Source: Desarmillaria ectypa (Eukaryota; Basidiomycota; Agaricomycetes; Agaricales; Physalacriaceae). From it: DNA of 64,000 nt. A program made the translations under genes and the position numbers. Below are positions 46,154 through 58,258 of this stretch, one piece after another (the first letter of the stretch is position 1; each line of letters opens with the position of its first letter). The stretch spans positions 1,488,001 to 1,552,000 of the forward strand of contig JAUDYN010000001.1 in NCBI GenBank assembly GCA_030407005.1, written 5' to 3'. The notes under the pieces were generated by a model. That model ran no database searches. It was not told the origin of the DNA and saw only the letters and a list, made by a program, of their open reading frames with translations.

Positions 46154-47233
46154 ATGCCCAAAAACAATGACAACCAGAACAACCAATGAACCATCACTCT
46201 CAGCATTGCAATCAGCAGTGCCACACTCCTTATAATTTTCACCACTCTTCTAGTACTAGTGTATGAAGAAGAAGCATAAAGACTTCTTCACCAAGAAAGG
46301 TGATCCCAACAACCATAACTCTCTCCCCACCTGTCCCTTCACCCCAAACATGTCCTTTCCAGAAGGGTATCCCCTGTCCAATTGGGAAGAAGAGAGGCAG
46401 TGCCACTATCCCACCCCCAGGTCAGTTTCAGGGCCCCCTCAACAGCTTTGTCCTCCTCCAAGGACACCAATGAGAATCCTGCAGGAACAATTCCTGCAAC
46501 CTACCAGCTGGAACAACCCACCACCACTGAGGCCCAAGAATATGCAAGGAACATTTGGGCTCAGATCGATGACCCCCTGCCCTCATACTCCCTACCCTCT
46601 CATTCCCACTCCCCAACTCCTGCTCGGCCCTACCTCAGAGCCCTACATATCAATGATCTCAACATAGATTGAAACCACCCTTATGGACCCTGGGCTCGAG
46701 AAAGAGACCCTTGGCCAAGAGGGAACCCAGACTCCTTGTCCTCGCTCCCCATCATCAAACTCTCCTCAGACTCCAAAAGGAGCTCAAACTCTGAGGCCAA
46801 GTCAGTCCCACTTCCCCGCATCCCTCTTGCCCCCGACAGTCCCTTCAACCCTGATGGGACAAACTAAACTTGGCCTGTCCTTGCAGCCATCAACCAAGAA
46901 ATCCTCAGTCTAATCACATCTGTCACCTGGGACCTCAGGTGAGCAGACATTAAAGCTAGAATGGCCTGGCCTGAGCGTCATCCCAACATGGATGAGTGGC
47001 TGGCCCTTAATAGAGGAGAACCAATATGGGGACTGAACCCCAATGCCACAATTTGGGCCTGGATCCATGCCAACAGGAACTGAGAACTTTATCACCCTGC
47101 CATTGATGACATGATACTAGGACTATGTCCAAGAATGATAAAGGAACAATGGGAGCTGGGTCACACCCTTCAACAGCTATGGCAACTGGAGCTCGCTAGG
47201 AGAGAGGAGAATAGACCCAATGTCAATATTTGA
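46154..47233 (+). pseudogene. Element A upstream ORF (ORF1) with N-terminal membrane segment, decayed
   Basis: ATG at 46154; after an in-frame TGA at 46187 the frame continues TITLSIAISSATLLIIFT followed by LLVLVYEEE, the same hydrophobic head as ORF1 of elements B and C. Later it shares DEWLALNRGEPIWG and the closing QLWQLELARRE with C (there DEWLALNRGD and HLWRLEMARED). Frame is broken many times. The C-terminal end lies just before gag. Confidence 0.75.
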
Positions 47234-48250
47234 AGTGGCTAGATATGGGTATGGATATTACAATAGGCAGGACTACTCCCAGCCCCAATATATAAATTAT
47301 CCCGATTATCCCCCTGACACTCTGATCATGAACCCATGATCCCTGCCTGACTCCCTGCCCTATCATTAGGCAAGACAACCTGGCTACCACCCCTATCAGG
47401 GTGGCAGTCTTCTCTTTGCAGGTGCGGGAAAAGAAATGGAAGCTGAAGACAACTCTGCAGGAACTGCCCCTGCAGGGCCATCAAGAACCACAGCAATGAT
47501 GGCAGAACTTTGACAAGTGACAAAAACTGCACTAGCTAAAAAAGAGAAATGTATTATGGAGATATGTGAAGAACTTGCAAGGGAGGAATCCACCAAACAG
47601 AGAATGATAGACTACCTCCATGATAATGACAAGAGAAAGGAACCCAACAGGGGTAGACCCATGAAGCCTCCAAGAGGCTACCCAGGTCCAAGGCTAGATC
47701 AATTCTCGATCCCAAGACCACCCTCCAGGAGAGGCCCTCCTGATCCTATCCCTAATCCCATCAGCAACATATCTGATGATGCCCCATACTTGGGCATAAA
47801 ACCTGTTCTCATCAAGGCTCCTCTTCTGTTCAAAGGGGACCATGATGACATCAAACACTTCATGGGTGATTGCATTGCATACTTTGAAGTGTTCCAACAT
47901 TACTTTCAGGTGCTGTCACACCTGGTCTTATTTGTGACCTCTCATTTTGAAGAGGCCACCAAGGACTGGTGGGTCTACAAGAGACCCAAATTCTGGGTGG
48001 GTGATTCCTATGATGGAACCACCACCCACTTCCAATATCCCACTTGGGATGACTTTATTGACATGGTCTCATGCCAATTCCAAGATCCTGCCATTGAGGA
48101 AGTTCATGAGAAGTGGATGTTTGACCTCCAAATGGGAACACAGCCCACATCCCATTACTTCCAGAAGTTGGAAGAAGAGGCCAAACTGGCAGGCCAATAA
48201 ACCAACAAGAATGAGTGTGGCACAATGGTAAAGGCTGTTTATTTAGGAGT
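47234..48250 (+). pseudogene. Element A gag, decayed
   Basis: Frame shared with the gag of B and C: YHPYQGGSLLFAGAGKEMEA, a coiled-coil (KKEKCIMEICEELAREESTK), Pro-rich linker, YLGIKPVLIKAPLLFKGDHD, and the retrotransposon-gag core (FIDMVSCQFQDPAIEEVHEK, MFDLQMGTQPTSHYFQKLEE). Stops in the first part and TAA at about 48199 break it. Confidence 0.85.
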
Positions 48251-51200
48251 ATCATCCTCCTATATGACTTTCATCTCCAACATGGGCATCAACATCCTGC
48301 ATTCATATCTGGAGTGGAAAGAATGGATTTCAAGGATGTACGAGAAACAACAGCACAAGTGGGTCTTCGACCAGACCACCAGCATGCCCCGGGATGGGCA
48401 GAAGAAGGACTTTCACCCCAACATCCAACAACAACACCCCAGTGGCAAAGCCACCACTGGGATGACAAGTTACTCAGCTCCAAAGCCAACAGCTAACACA
48501 GGAGTGAGTCAGGATGCTGGAACCAGCTGATGGACAACATATGGAGGGGTGGGAAAGCCCATGGAGATTGATCGACAAAAAGCAGAAGGAAGATGTTTCT
48601 GCTGTGATGAGAAGGGTTATATGGCAAAGGATTGTCCTAAGAGAAAGGACTTCAAAGACATTTGGTCAGTAGAGCCCACTAACGAAGTGGTGCCACCTAT
48701 GACCAAGATTGAGGAGGCAAAAGATTAGGTTGACAAAGGTTTGATTCCCCTTGCTCAACCATGTCTCCTAAAGGTGAGTCCTTGGTCTCCACAGGTCAGA
48801 CTAATATACATGCATCTAGACATTCATCTACTATGAACAATATATATCATGTGACTTCACAGACTCCAAGACTGAAGACCAACAAAGAATCAAAAAAGAA
48901 CAGGTATGTCATACTTCTAGAAGAAGCTGATACCATAATCTATAGTGACTCCTGAGCCCCTGATGAGGTGTAGGATTTGCCAGGTGGTGCTGGCACTGCC
49001 ATAAAGTCCACCGAGTCAGTACAGCGAAGCTCACCAGATATGTGGGTAAAACTACAGACTGGGGCTAGTAGGCAGAATGTCCTCAGACCTTCCAGAAGTC
49101 CGAATGCCCCCGCACTCCCCTTGAGTGGGGAGACAAGTCCAACAACCTCACCAGGGTTGGTGGGGGACCAGGACAGCACCTCTCACTAAGGCCAGAATTA
49201 GAGGCCATGCACTATCTGGTCCAGTTGGGAGAAACCTAGTGGCAGAGCTGACTGCAATGCTGATGAGATTTGCACCTGGCACCATGGCCAACTCCACTAG
49301 AACAGGTAGTAGCAGAACCTCAGAATCATCAAGCTGAGTCCTATCTCCTCCCAAGATAGTTCGAGTTCTGAAAGCAACTCAGGCCAAAGAACAGGGAGAA
49401 GCTGCTAGTGCCCAGGTGGTAAAAAGGGGGCACAGCAGTAGGAACACCACCATCATCAAAGTACCAGACAAAGAGGACGACATAGCCTTTAGGCTATGGC
49501 AAGTAAAACAGTCCAAAGCCAGAACCCTGACACCTGAAATCCCACCTCACAAAGAGGTATCGAACATCAAAATCCTGCCTAACAAGGGGGTACACGATCA
49601 TGTGTAGTACCAACCTTTCAGAGTCAATTGGACTCTACAGGTGATCTGTGCCACCAAGAACTTGGCAGTTGCCAAAGCTATTCTCTCTATTTGGGTTCAT
49701 CCCAAATGACTTGGAGAAATTACCGATGAACTGATCCAGAGTTTGAACAATGAAGAGAGCTTGGCATATGAGCAGCTCTATGAACTTCATGAACTGATCC
49801 AATATATCCAAGGTACCAAAAGTTCTGGGTGGGACTTCTTGGTGGATATCCAACTTGTTCCCTGCATGGGAAAGAAGATGTTGACAACCCAAGCATTGTT
49901 GGATAGTGGCTATATAGGCAGCTCTATCAACAGAATCTACATCCAACAACACCAGTTGGATACCAGAAAAGCTGTTACCCCTATATCTGTTTACAATGCA
50001 GATAGAATCTATAATAAGGCAGACAATGTAATGGAATTCATGGAACTCTGAATGACCATCAGAGACCACATTGAATGAATTGACCTTGTGGTCATGGATT
50101 TGGGCTCCAAAACAGTGTACTTGGGTCATGACTGGCTTAAACACCATAATCCCCTAGTCAACTGGAAAATGGGAACCATGACATTCAGACGATGTCATTG
50201 TGTAAAAAACTATTTCACAATTCCTGATGCTGATGAAGAAGATAGATGGGATGAAGAATTGGAAGAAGGCAAAACTATTCTTGCAGTCAATATGCAAGAA
50301 GAAATCATTCTTCAGGCAGTACACCATGCAAACGAACTGGCAGCAGCCACAAATGCAGAAAAACCAAAGAAGACTTTTGAGGAGCTTGTGCCTCCTCAGT
50401 ATCAAAGCTTTAGAGATCTGTTCTCTAAAGAAAGTTTTGATGAACTCCCCAACTGAAAACCCTGGGACCATGCTATTGAGCTAACCCCGAATGCCAAATC
50501 CATGCTAGACTGTAAAGTCTATCCTCTCAACAGAAATAAACAGGAACAACTCAACAAGTTTCTGGATGAAAATCTCGATTCCAGAAGGATCCATCCTTCT
50601 AAATCCCCCTTTGCTTCTCTCTTCTTCTTTGTCAAGAAAAAAGATGGTTTATTATGACCAGTTCAGGATTATCGCAAACTGAACAAAATGATGATTAAAA
50701 ATTGATATCCCCTTCTTCTCATCTCGGAACTTATCAATAAGTTATAAGGAGCCAAATATTTCAGCAAACTAGATGTTTGTTGGGGATATAATAATGTACG
50801 AATCCGAGAAGGGGACAAAGAAAAAGCTGCATTTAGAACTAACCAAGGACTCTTTGAGCCCATGGTTATGTTCTTTGGTCTGACTAATTCACCAGCCACT
50901 TTCCAGTGGATGATGAACAACATTTTTAAGGATTTGATTGCTGGAGAAAAAGTCACCATATACCTCGACGATATCCTTATTTTCACCAAATCCTTGTCGG
51001 AACATAGAATCATTGTTTGACAAGTCCTCCAATGCTTATGGGAAAACAAATTGTTCCTCAAAGCAGAGAAATGCGAGTTTGAAGTACTTGAAATGGAATA
51101 TCTAAGGGTCATAATCAGTGAAGATGCAATCCGAATGGACCCAGTCAAAATTGCCAGAATAGCAGAATGGCCAACCCCAACAAAGAAGAAGGAACTCTAA

Positions 51201-53744
51201 TCCTTCTTAGGATTCACAAATTTCTATCAAAAATTCATTTGCAACTATTCAAAGATCATACAACCAACCCCTTACCCAGCTAACCGGGAAGGTAGACTGG
51301 ATGTGGGGATCAGAACAAGAACAAGTGTTTACTCAACTCAAAAAGTTGATGACCACCAATGTTGTTCTAACAATCCTCTCAGATGAAGGAAAATTCCAAG
51401 TAGAAGCAGATGCTAGTGATGGAGCCATCAGCACCATCCTTAGCCAGGAACAGAATGGGAAATGGAGGCCAGTTGCTTTTATGTCAAAAGCATTGATAGT
51501 TACTGTTGGAATAGCAATCCTAAGCAAGTACTAGAATGTACTTGAAGGATTGGCTTACTCAGCAGGATCAAGTTTGGACTGTAAAAGTGGACATACATAG
51601 TATTTTGTAGTAAGTTCTAGAAGTAGTACAACATGTATTTAAGTAGGACACCTCTTGCTTGAGAGGCAAGTTTTTACCATCCTTTCTACATTCTCCTTGC
51701 TCTCATTACAACAGTCACTGAACACAACTATGAAATCTATGACAAAGAGTTGCTAGCCATTATGCTAGCATTAGAGGAATGGCACCATTACCTTATAGAC
51801 ACAAAAGAAACAATTGAAATCTGGACCAATCATCAAAATCTCTAGTATTTCCGAAAACTCCAGAAGCTAAATCATCGACAAGCTCAATGGGTCACTGAAT
51901 TAGCCAAGTACCACTTTGTCCTTCAACACAAAGCAGGAATTGCTAACAAGAAGGCAGATCTCCTCAGTTGAAGAGATGATCATGATCAGGGAAAAGAAGA
52001 CAATCAAGATGTGATTGTTCTTTCCCCTGAACATTTCTGAGCACTAATACTGCCCACAACTGAGGAACAAGTTACATGTATAAGAGATGCAACTTGACAA
52101 AAAGAACAATGGGATCAAGAGATTGAAAAATCCCTGAACCACGAATGAGGAATCACTCAGGAAAATGAAGTATTGTGGTATGATGGATGTATCTATATTC
52201 TCCAAGACACATCCCTATGCAGTGAGATCATTGCACAATATCATGATCATATCACTGTCAGACATCCAGGAATCACCAAAACCAAGGAACTCATTTTATG
52301 AGAATATTGGTGGCTGAAAATGAAGAAAGATGTCGAATCCTACATCAAAGGATGTGAAACTTGCCAAAGAACAAAAAGTGATATGCAAGCAAAAGCCACT
52401 CCTCTTAATCCCAATGCAATCTCAGATGCCCCCTAGACTCATATCTCAGTAGATATGGTTATGGGTCTTCCAGAATCAGAGGGCTTCGATGCTCTATTGG
52501 TCATCGTAGACTGCTTTTCCAAAAACATCATTCTCATTCCATGCAATGAAGAATTATCTGCAGAAAGATGGGCACTGATACTCCAAAATCATGTTTATGC
52601 AAAACATGGAATGCCACAAGTGGTTATTTCTGATTGAGGACCTCAATTCATGTCCTCCTTCATGAAAGAGCTATACTGGATGCTGAATATCACACAAAAC
52701 ACATCCACCACATACCACCCCCAGATGGATGGACAGACAGAACGAGTAAATCAAGAGGTTGAAAAATACCTCCGAATCTTTGTCAACCATTGACAGACAG
52801 ACTGGGTTGCCTGGTTACCACTCATAGAATTTGCTCATAACAACAGAGTCCATTCTGCCACTGGCAAAAGCCTGTTTATGGTCTTATACAGATGAAACCC
52901 TTGGCTCATTCCTGAGTCTTTCCAAAAAACTAATTTCACCAATCCTATGGCTGTAGAGTTCACAGAGATGATGGCCAAAGTTCACAAAGAAGTTCATGAT
53001 GCTTTGGGAAAAGCAGTGACACAAATGAAGGTGCAATATGACAAGAGGAAGCAATTACCTTGAGAATACCAAATCAGTGACAAGGTCTGGCTCAACACTG
53101 CCAACCTTCATCTTCTATGACCAAAGAAAAAACTCAATGATAAATGAACAGGACTGTTTGAAATTATCGAGAAATCAGGAATGGCAGCATACAAGCTCAA
53201 ACTGCCACCTCATTTGAAAATACACCTCTGATTCAATGAAAAACTATTGACTCCATACACTGCACCTTCATTCCCAAATCAGCAGCAACTGCCTCCTCCC
53301 CCTCCAGACCTCATCAATGGTCAAGAAGAGTATGAAGTCAAAGAAATCCTAGACTCACGCACTCATTGAATACATGCCAAAAGAGGACAACCCTCTAAGA
53401 AAGTCACTGACTACCTAGTCAAATGGAAGGGTTGGACCAGAGAGCACAACTTGTGGGTATGAGAGACAGAGATGACAAATGCAATGGAAGTGATCGAAGA
53501 ATACAAGGCCAGCATAAACCATACCTTATACATTCCAAAAATCATAACCAAAGACAAAGCAGTGGTCAAGATACTGGACCACGAATAGTCTGATGATGGA
53601 GATGTCACATACTTGGCTCAACACAAGGATGGATATCAAAAATGGATTATCAACCCAGACAAGATAACATGGAAGAACTTGATTGATCAGTACTGGATCG
53701 ATCAAGTCCTATCACAACTTGACACCCCTGAAGAAGAACCTTAG
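48251..53744 (+). pseudogene. Element A pol (zinc knuckle to chromodomain), decayed
   Basis: Order: zinc knuckle at about 48591 with the His changed to Tyr (CFCCDEKGYMAKDC), a long spacer, retropepsin ALLDSG at about 49890, reverse transcriptase with YLDDILIF at about 50961, RNase H interrupted by a 210-bp solo LTR, HHCC integrase zinc finger (GCETCQRTK), integrase core with D, D and E (VDCFSK, VVISD, GQTERVNQEVE) at 52150-53000, and a chromodomain (TDYLVKWKGW, 53400-53437) that marks it as a chromovirus. Numerous in-frame stops, nearly all TGA, TAG or TAA at C-to-T-reachable codons. Confidence 0.9.
51504..51713 (+). mobile_element. Solo LTR (Copia-like) nested in Gypsy element A
   Basis: A 210-bp insertion beginning TGTTGGAATAG and ending ATTACAACA, flanked by GTTAC (51499-51503) and GTCAC (51714-51718), one transition apart. 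Comparison with element B shows the host RNase H sequence resumes exactly after the duplication (TCACTGAACA). Inside are TATTTAAGTAGG and a CTTGCTCTC-rich end, as in Copia LTRs. No internal region, so it is an LTR-LTR recombination remnant. Confidence 0.9.
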
Positions 53745-53776
53745 CAGTCAGGATGACTGCTTTAATAAGGGGGTAA

Positions 53777-54171
53777 TGTTATGATTTTTCCATTATCTTA
53801 TCTTATTCTATCATATCCATGACACCATGCATCTTATCTCAGACAGTATCAACATATTCACTGATGATCACCCCATTTCTTGACGATTTATACCCTAGTT
53901 CACTCTTATTTGCTTATAATCTATCTGACTCACACACTGTTTCCTCCTGGACTATACTGTTTCATCTATTAATAATGCCATACTTTCAGTATATAAGTAG
54001 AGTAGCTTTCACTGTTGTACTCTATCTTTCAACTAAATTGCATTCATATACCTTCTACTACACAAAACCAAAGACCTAGCCAATTTCTCTATTAAAGAGT
54101 GATTGTCTGAATGTGAGACAGCCCAGAGAAAAGCTTACATCCCAAGTCATGTGTTAGACAGGGCCATAACA
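53777..54171 (+). repeat. 3' LTR of Gypsy element A
   Basis: 395 bp, begins TGTTATG and ends ATAACA, preceded by the purine-rich AATAAGGGGG tract (53764-53773). Confidence 0.93.
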
Positions 54172-55080
54172 AATCCCAGCAAGAAGAAGCTCAACTGTCC
54201 CACCAATATGAAAACTGTAGCCAAGTATATGTGCAAGCAATGCCTTAGACTAGATGTCAGTGCAGAAATTGAGGAATAGTGCCTTTAGCATATGGTACCA
54301 TAATCTATCAGAGTGAAGGTATGTGAAGAAAGAGGTGTTGGCAGATGCTATGCTGTTCACTATCAAATAATTACACAATGCTGAACATGGACAGAGGATA
54401 TCAGAATGGGATATAGAAGCTAGCAGACTTTGATCTATCATGCAAAGTGTGGAAAGCTACCTTGAGGGATACATCAGCAGATGAGTGGGATGTGTAGTAG
54501 GATAAACATATAGAGTAGATTGGGGAACATGATATTTTGCATCAAAGTTTGATATCACTTCTACAGTCATCTTATCTAGATGATGACAGCTAAAAAAAGA
54601 TATGGTGGCCACTGCCCAGATTGCAGCATGAAAAGAGATTATCAGATCAATGGCCCTCTGTAGAGTGAGCAGATGCTCAATTGATACTGAGGCATGCAGG
54701 AGTCTCTTGTGTCTGGTACTTTCTTTATTAGCCATAATGCAATTGAGCTTAACCTAGCAATAGTCTCTAAACCATAGTGCATCATTGAGGTCATACTATA
54801 TCTTGAGTCCAGACATCCATAGCTTGATAGTGCCACTAGTGACTGCACCCTTATGATCTTCAATAAATGCATAAAGTAATGCATACAAGGCAGGCATTTA
54901 GTCACTCTCAGTAATATTCCACCTGTCACAGAATTGGGGAAAACAAAGCAGAGTAGATATGTAAGATAATTTTGTGTTTAGGATGTGAGCATCTCATAAA
55001 GCAGCATGAGCCTGCTCTGCAAGCTCTGGAGGCAGAGAGGAGAATATATTTTAATTGCACATAATAGCATATGATATTGT
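54172..55080 (-). pseudogene. 5' and middle part of a tyrosine-recombinase-like gene, decayed
   Basis: Minus-sense frame: ELAEQAHAAL, LCFPQFCDRWNITESD, MPALYALLYAFIEDHKGAVT, SGTIKLWMSG, then MANKESTRHKRLLHASVSIE, HLLTLQRAIDLIISFHAAIW, DILCPCSALCNYLIVNSIAS and LLAHILGYSFHIGGTVELLL. This is the layout of fungal proteins with the DNA breaking-rejoining (tyrosine recombinase) fold. The usual HxxR motif is seen as YSFH, two transition-type changes. Stops are frequent. The frame continues at 45700-45459 beyond Gypsy element A. Functional class and host element (Crypton-like or domesticated) are uncertain. Confidence 0.75.
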
Positions 55081-55685
55081 CTAGCAAAAGAGATAGTCAG
55101 CTGCTGTAACATGTGGGTATAAAGAGTTGCTCACAATTTTATTCTCAGGATGTGGCTATCTTGGTAAGATATTTTGTTTATAATCTGATAAGTAAGAGTA
55201 ACAGGTAAGAGCATAAGCTGATTGAGGCTAGAGAGGGAGAGAATTAATATGAAAAATGGCTGCTAGTGGATAATGAACAGAAGAAGGTGAATAAGAGCCT
55301 AAAATATTAAAAGAGCTGAAAGAATCTAGAGTGACTGGTCACTAGTATGACTATGTTGAACTTATGATAGGCTAGAGTGATAAAAAATAGTGAAAAGAAT
55401 CTGAAGAATATAAAGCTGATTTTTAAAGTGAATTATAGCATAGTGGAGGCACTCTAGATATGGTACATCCCATATCAGACTCAGTGAGAGCATTGGCTCT
55501 TATAGTCTGAGTGTATGTCATATTATACATGGACAAGAATGTCCAATAACTTTTTGGGGAGCTTGAAAAAAATAGGCAGGCAATTCTCTAGAGATCCTAG
55601 TTCTCCATATAAGATGAGATCTGCTAGATTTAGTGCTGATTTGATATATTCTTAGGAAGGAAGAATATTCAACATTGCAAGGATG
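55081..55685. other. CpG-poor spacer left of Gypsy element B
   Basis: Stop-rich, TG/CA-rich DNA, probably the degraded upstream part of the tyrosine-recombinase gene or its element. No gene can be supported. Confidence 0.45.
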
Positions 55686-56101
55686 TGTTATGATTTTTCT
55701 GTTATCTTATCTTATCTGAGTCATATCTATGACTCATCCATCTAATCAGCCAAAATATCCATCTTATATCAACATACTCACTGACCATTACCCTCATTCT
55801 CACCCACAGTCACCCCAGAGTCTTTCCATTGGACCATGATCCTTCTGGACCCACTCTACTTTGACACCATTCTAGCATGGACCATACCATTTCATCTAAA
55901 ATTAGCACTGTATTTACAGTATATAAGTAGAGTAAACTTCACTGTTATACTCTATCTTTTGACTAAATTACACTCATATACTTTCTATTCATACACCAAA
56001 GACCTAGCCTCAAGTCTCTATATGAGTGACTGCCCAAACATGAAGCAGCTCAGAGACCAAAGGCTTACATCCCAAGTCACATGATAGACAAGAACATAAC
56101 A
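55686..56101 (+). repeat. 5' LTR of Gypsy element B
   Basis: 416 bp, TGTTATG ... CATAACA. Aligns throughout with the element C LTR; C-element CpG sites appear here as TpG or CpA (for example CCGAGT there, CTGAGT here). Confidence 0.93.
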
Positions 56102-56160
56102 TTAGTCGAAAGATATCCTCACCACTTCTTCTATGCCAGCTGTAAAAGAAGCACTCACCC

Positions 56161-57240
56161 ATGACCAATGAAGAACACCAACAAAACCCCAGAACAGTAT
56201 CTCTTGACATCACAATCAGTGGCACCATACTTCTTATCTTTTTTACCATCCTCACTGTACTACTCTATGAAGAAGAAATCAGAACTGTCCTTTGCCAAAG
56301 GCAAACCCATCACTCCCAACTCTCACCCTGACCACCACAGCACCCAGAACATGTTCTTCCCTGGGAGTTACCCTCTGCCTGATTGGGACAATGAGAGGCA
56401 ATACCACTTGTCTGTCTCTGGGTCCATTTCACAATTGCCTCCTCCTCTGAGGGGACAACTGATGATGAGAGGCTCCCAACCTCAGGGCCCTCCAGTGCCC
56501 ATGCACACAATGTGCAGGCAGTTCTACTCTGGTACTGGATGGAACAACCTGCCCCCACCCCAGCCCAGAAATACATGTGGCACATTCAGGTTGAGATCAA
56601 GGATGCCCTGCTCCCTTACCCCAGCCCTCCCCATCCCTGTCTCACAACCCCTGCCCTTCGCCTGCACAACTAGCGAATATCTCCCCATTCCTGCTCCCCC
56701 TCCTCTGATGGGTCCTATAATGGACCCCAACACCCTAACAATTCCAGAATGGATCAGCACCACCCCTATGGGCCCTGGGCCTGTGAAAACAACTGGCCCC
56801 GAGGAGGGACCAATTCCACATCCTCCCTCCCTGTCATTGACCTCTCTGATGAGTCCAATGGGGAGCTCAATGCCCTGACCCCACCTGCTTTCACTGTCCC
56901 TAATGACCCATTCAACATAAATGGGGCAGACTACATGTGACCTGACCTCTCTGAGGTTGACTGAAGGCTATTTGGCCCCTTCAGAGCCACTGCCTGGGAA
57001 ATTCGACATTGCAATGTCAAATCAAGAATGCTCTGGGATGAGCCCAGACCTGATATGGACAAGTGGTTGGCACTCAACCGAGGGAATCCCATCTGGGGTC
57101 CCAACCCAAATGCCACAGTTTGCACCTGGATACACACCAACAGAAAGCATAACATATTTTGCCCCTCTGCTGGGGATATATTACCAGGGCTTTGAGCCCG
57201 AGATGAGGATGAGCAGAGGGAGCTGGAATGCTCCCTATGA
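56161..57240 (+). pseudogene. Element B upstream ORF (ORF1) with N-terminal membrane segment, decayed
   Basis: ATG at 56161, RTVSLDITISGTILLIFFTI followed by LTVLLYEEEIRTVL: a short polar head, one hydrophobic span, then charged residues, exactly as in element C. Later conserved blocks include SSLPVIDLSDES, DKWLALNRGNPIWGPN and LEVAREE. Stops and frameshifts break it. The neighbouring +1 frame is open from 56921 and runs into gag. Confidence 0.8.
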
Positions 57241-58258
57241 CAACTATGGTGACTGGAGGTTGCAAGAGAGGAGTAGACTGGGACAAGGACCCAGTTACAA
57301 TATGTTTACCTATGATACAGGTTACTATGGGCAGGGATATGCCCAAGAATATGAAAATATCTCCAATTACCCCCCTGACACTCTGGTCACAAGACCAAAA
57401 CCCCTGCCTGACTCGCTGCCATACAGTCGGGCATGTCAACAAGGCTATCACCCTCACCAGAGTGGAAGTCTTCTCTTTGCTGGCATGGGAGAAGAAATGG
57501 AAGCCAAAACCATCCCTGCAGGAACCACCACTGCAGGGGCATCAAGAACCCCAGCCATGGTGGAAGAAATCCGGCAACAGATGAAAACTGCATTGGCCGA
57601 GAAAGAGAAGCACATTGCAGAAATGCACAAAGAGCTTGAAAGAGAGGAGTCTGCCAAAAGAATGATGATGGACTACCTCCACAATCAAGAAAAGGGGAAA
57701 GAGCCAGACAGGGGAAGGCCTATGGAACCACTGAGAGGGTATCTAGGGCCAAGGCCAGATCAATACTCGATCCCAAGACTGCTCCCTGGCAAAGGCCCTC
57801 CTGACCCAATTCCCAACCCTGTTGGGAATGCACCCACTGATGCCCCATATTTGGGCATCAAGCCAACCCTTGTCAAGGTCCCATCCCCATTCAAAGGGGA
57901 CCATGATGATATTGAATGCTTCATAGGTGATTGCATTGCCTACTTTGAAGTGTTCTGACACTACTTCCAGATGCCATTGCACCTGGTACTATTTGCGACT
58001 TCTCATTTCAAAGAACCTGCCAAGGATTTGTGGGTCTATAAGAGACCTGAGTTTTGGGTTGGCAACTCCTATGATGGGACTGCTGCTCACTTCCACTACT
58101 CCAACTGGGCAGACTTCATTGATATGGTCTCTTGCCAATTTAGAGACTCCACTATCAAGAAAGTCCATGAAAAGCAGATGTTTGACCTTCAAATGGGAGC
58201 ACAGCCCACCTCTCATTACTTCCAGAAGTTAGAAGAAGAAGCAAAACTAGTGGGCTGA
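56921..58258 (+). pseudogene. Element B gag, nearly open but with internal stop
   Basis: Frame open 56921-57958, TGA at 57956-57958, then open to 58258. Contains FTYDTGYYGQGYAQEYEN, SGSLLFAGMGEEMEAK, a coiled coil (EKEKHIAEMHKELEREESAK), linker and gag core (WADFIDMVSCQFRDSTIKKV, MFDLQMGAQPTSHYFQ). It overlaps the end of ORF1 in the +1 frame. Confidence 0.85.

Larger units (their letters stand above)
45701..54171 (+). mobile_element. Gypsy element A: Ty3/Gypsy chromovirus, full length, inactive
   Basis: Two 395-bp LTRs (45701-46095, 53777-54171) with 5-bp flanks AATTC and AATCC, which differ by one transition. Domain order is upstream ORF with membrane segment, gag, zinc knuckle, protease, reverse transcriptase, RNase H, integrase, chromodomain. 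It inserted in a tyrosine-recombinase-like gene and later received a solo LTR in its RNase H. Many TGA/TAG stops. It is CpG-poor throughout. The same family as elements B and C. Confidence 0.95.

Noticed and set aside
54172..55080. KDZ-type transposase
   Set aside because: First idea from the CpG-poor, transposon-like context; the motifs and order fit the fungal tyrosine-recombinase group better.
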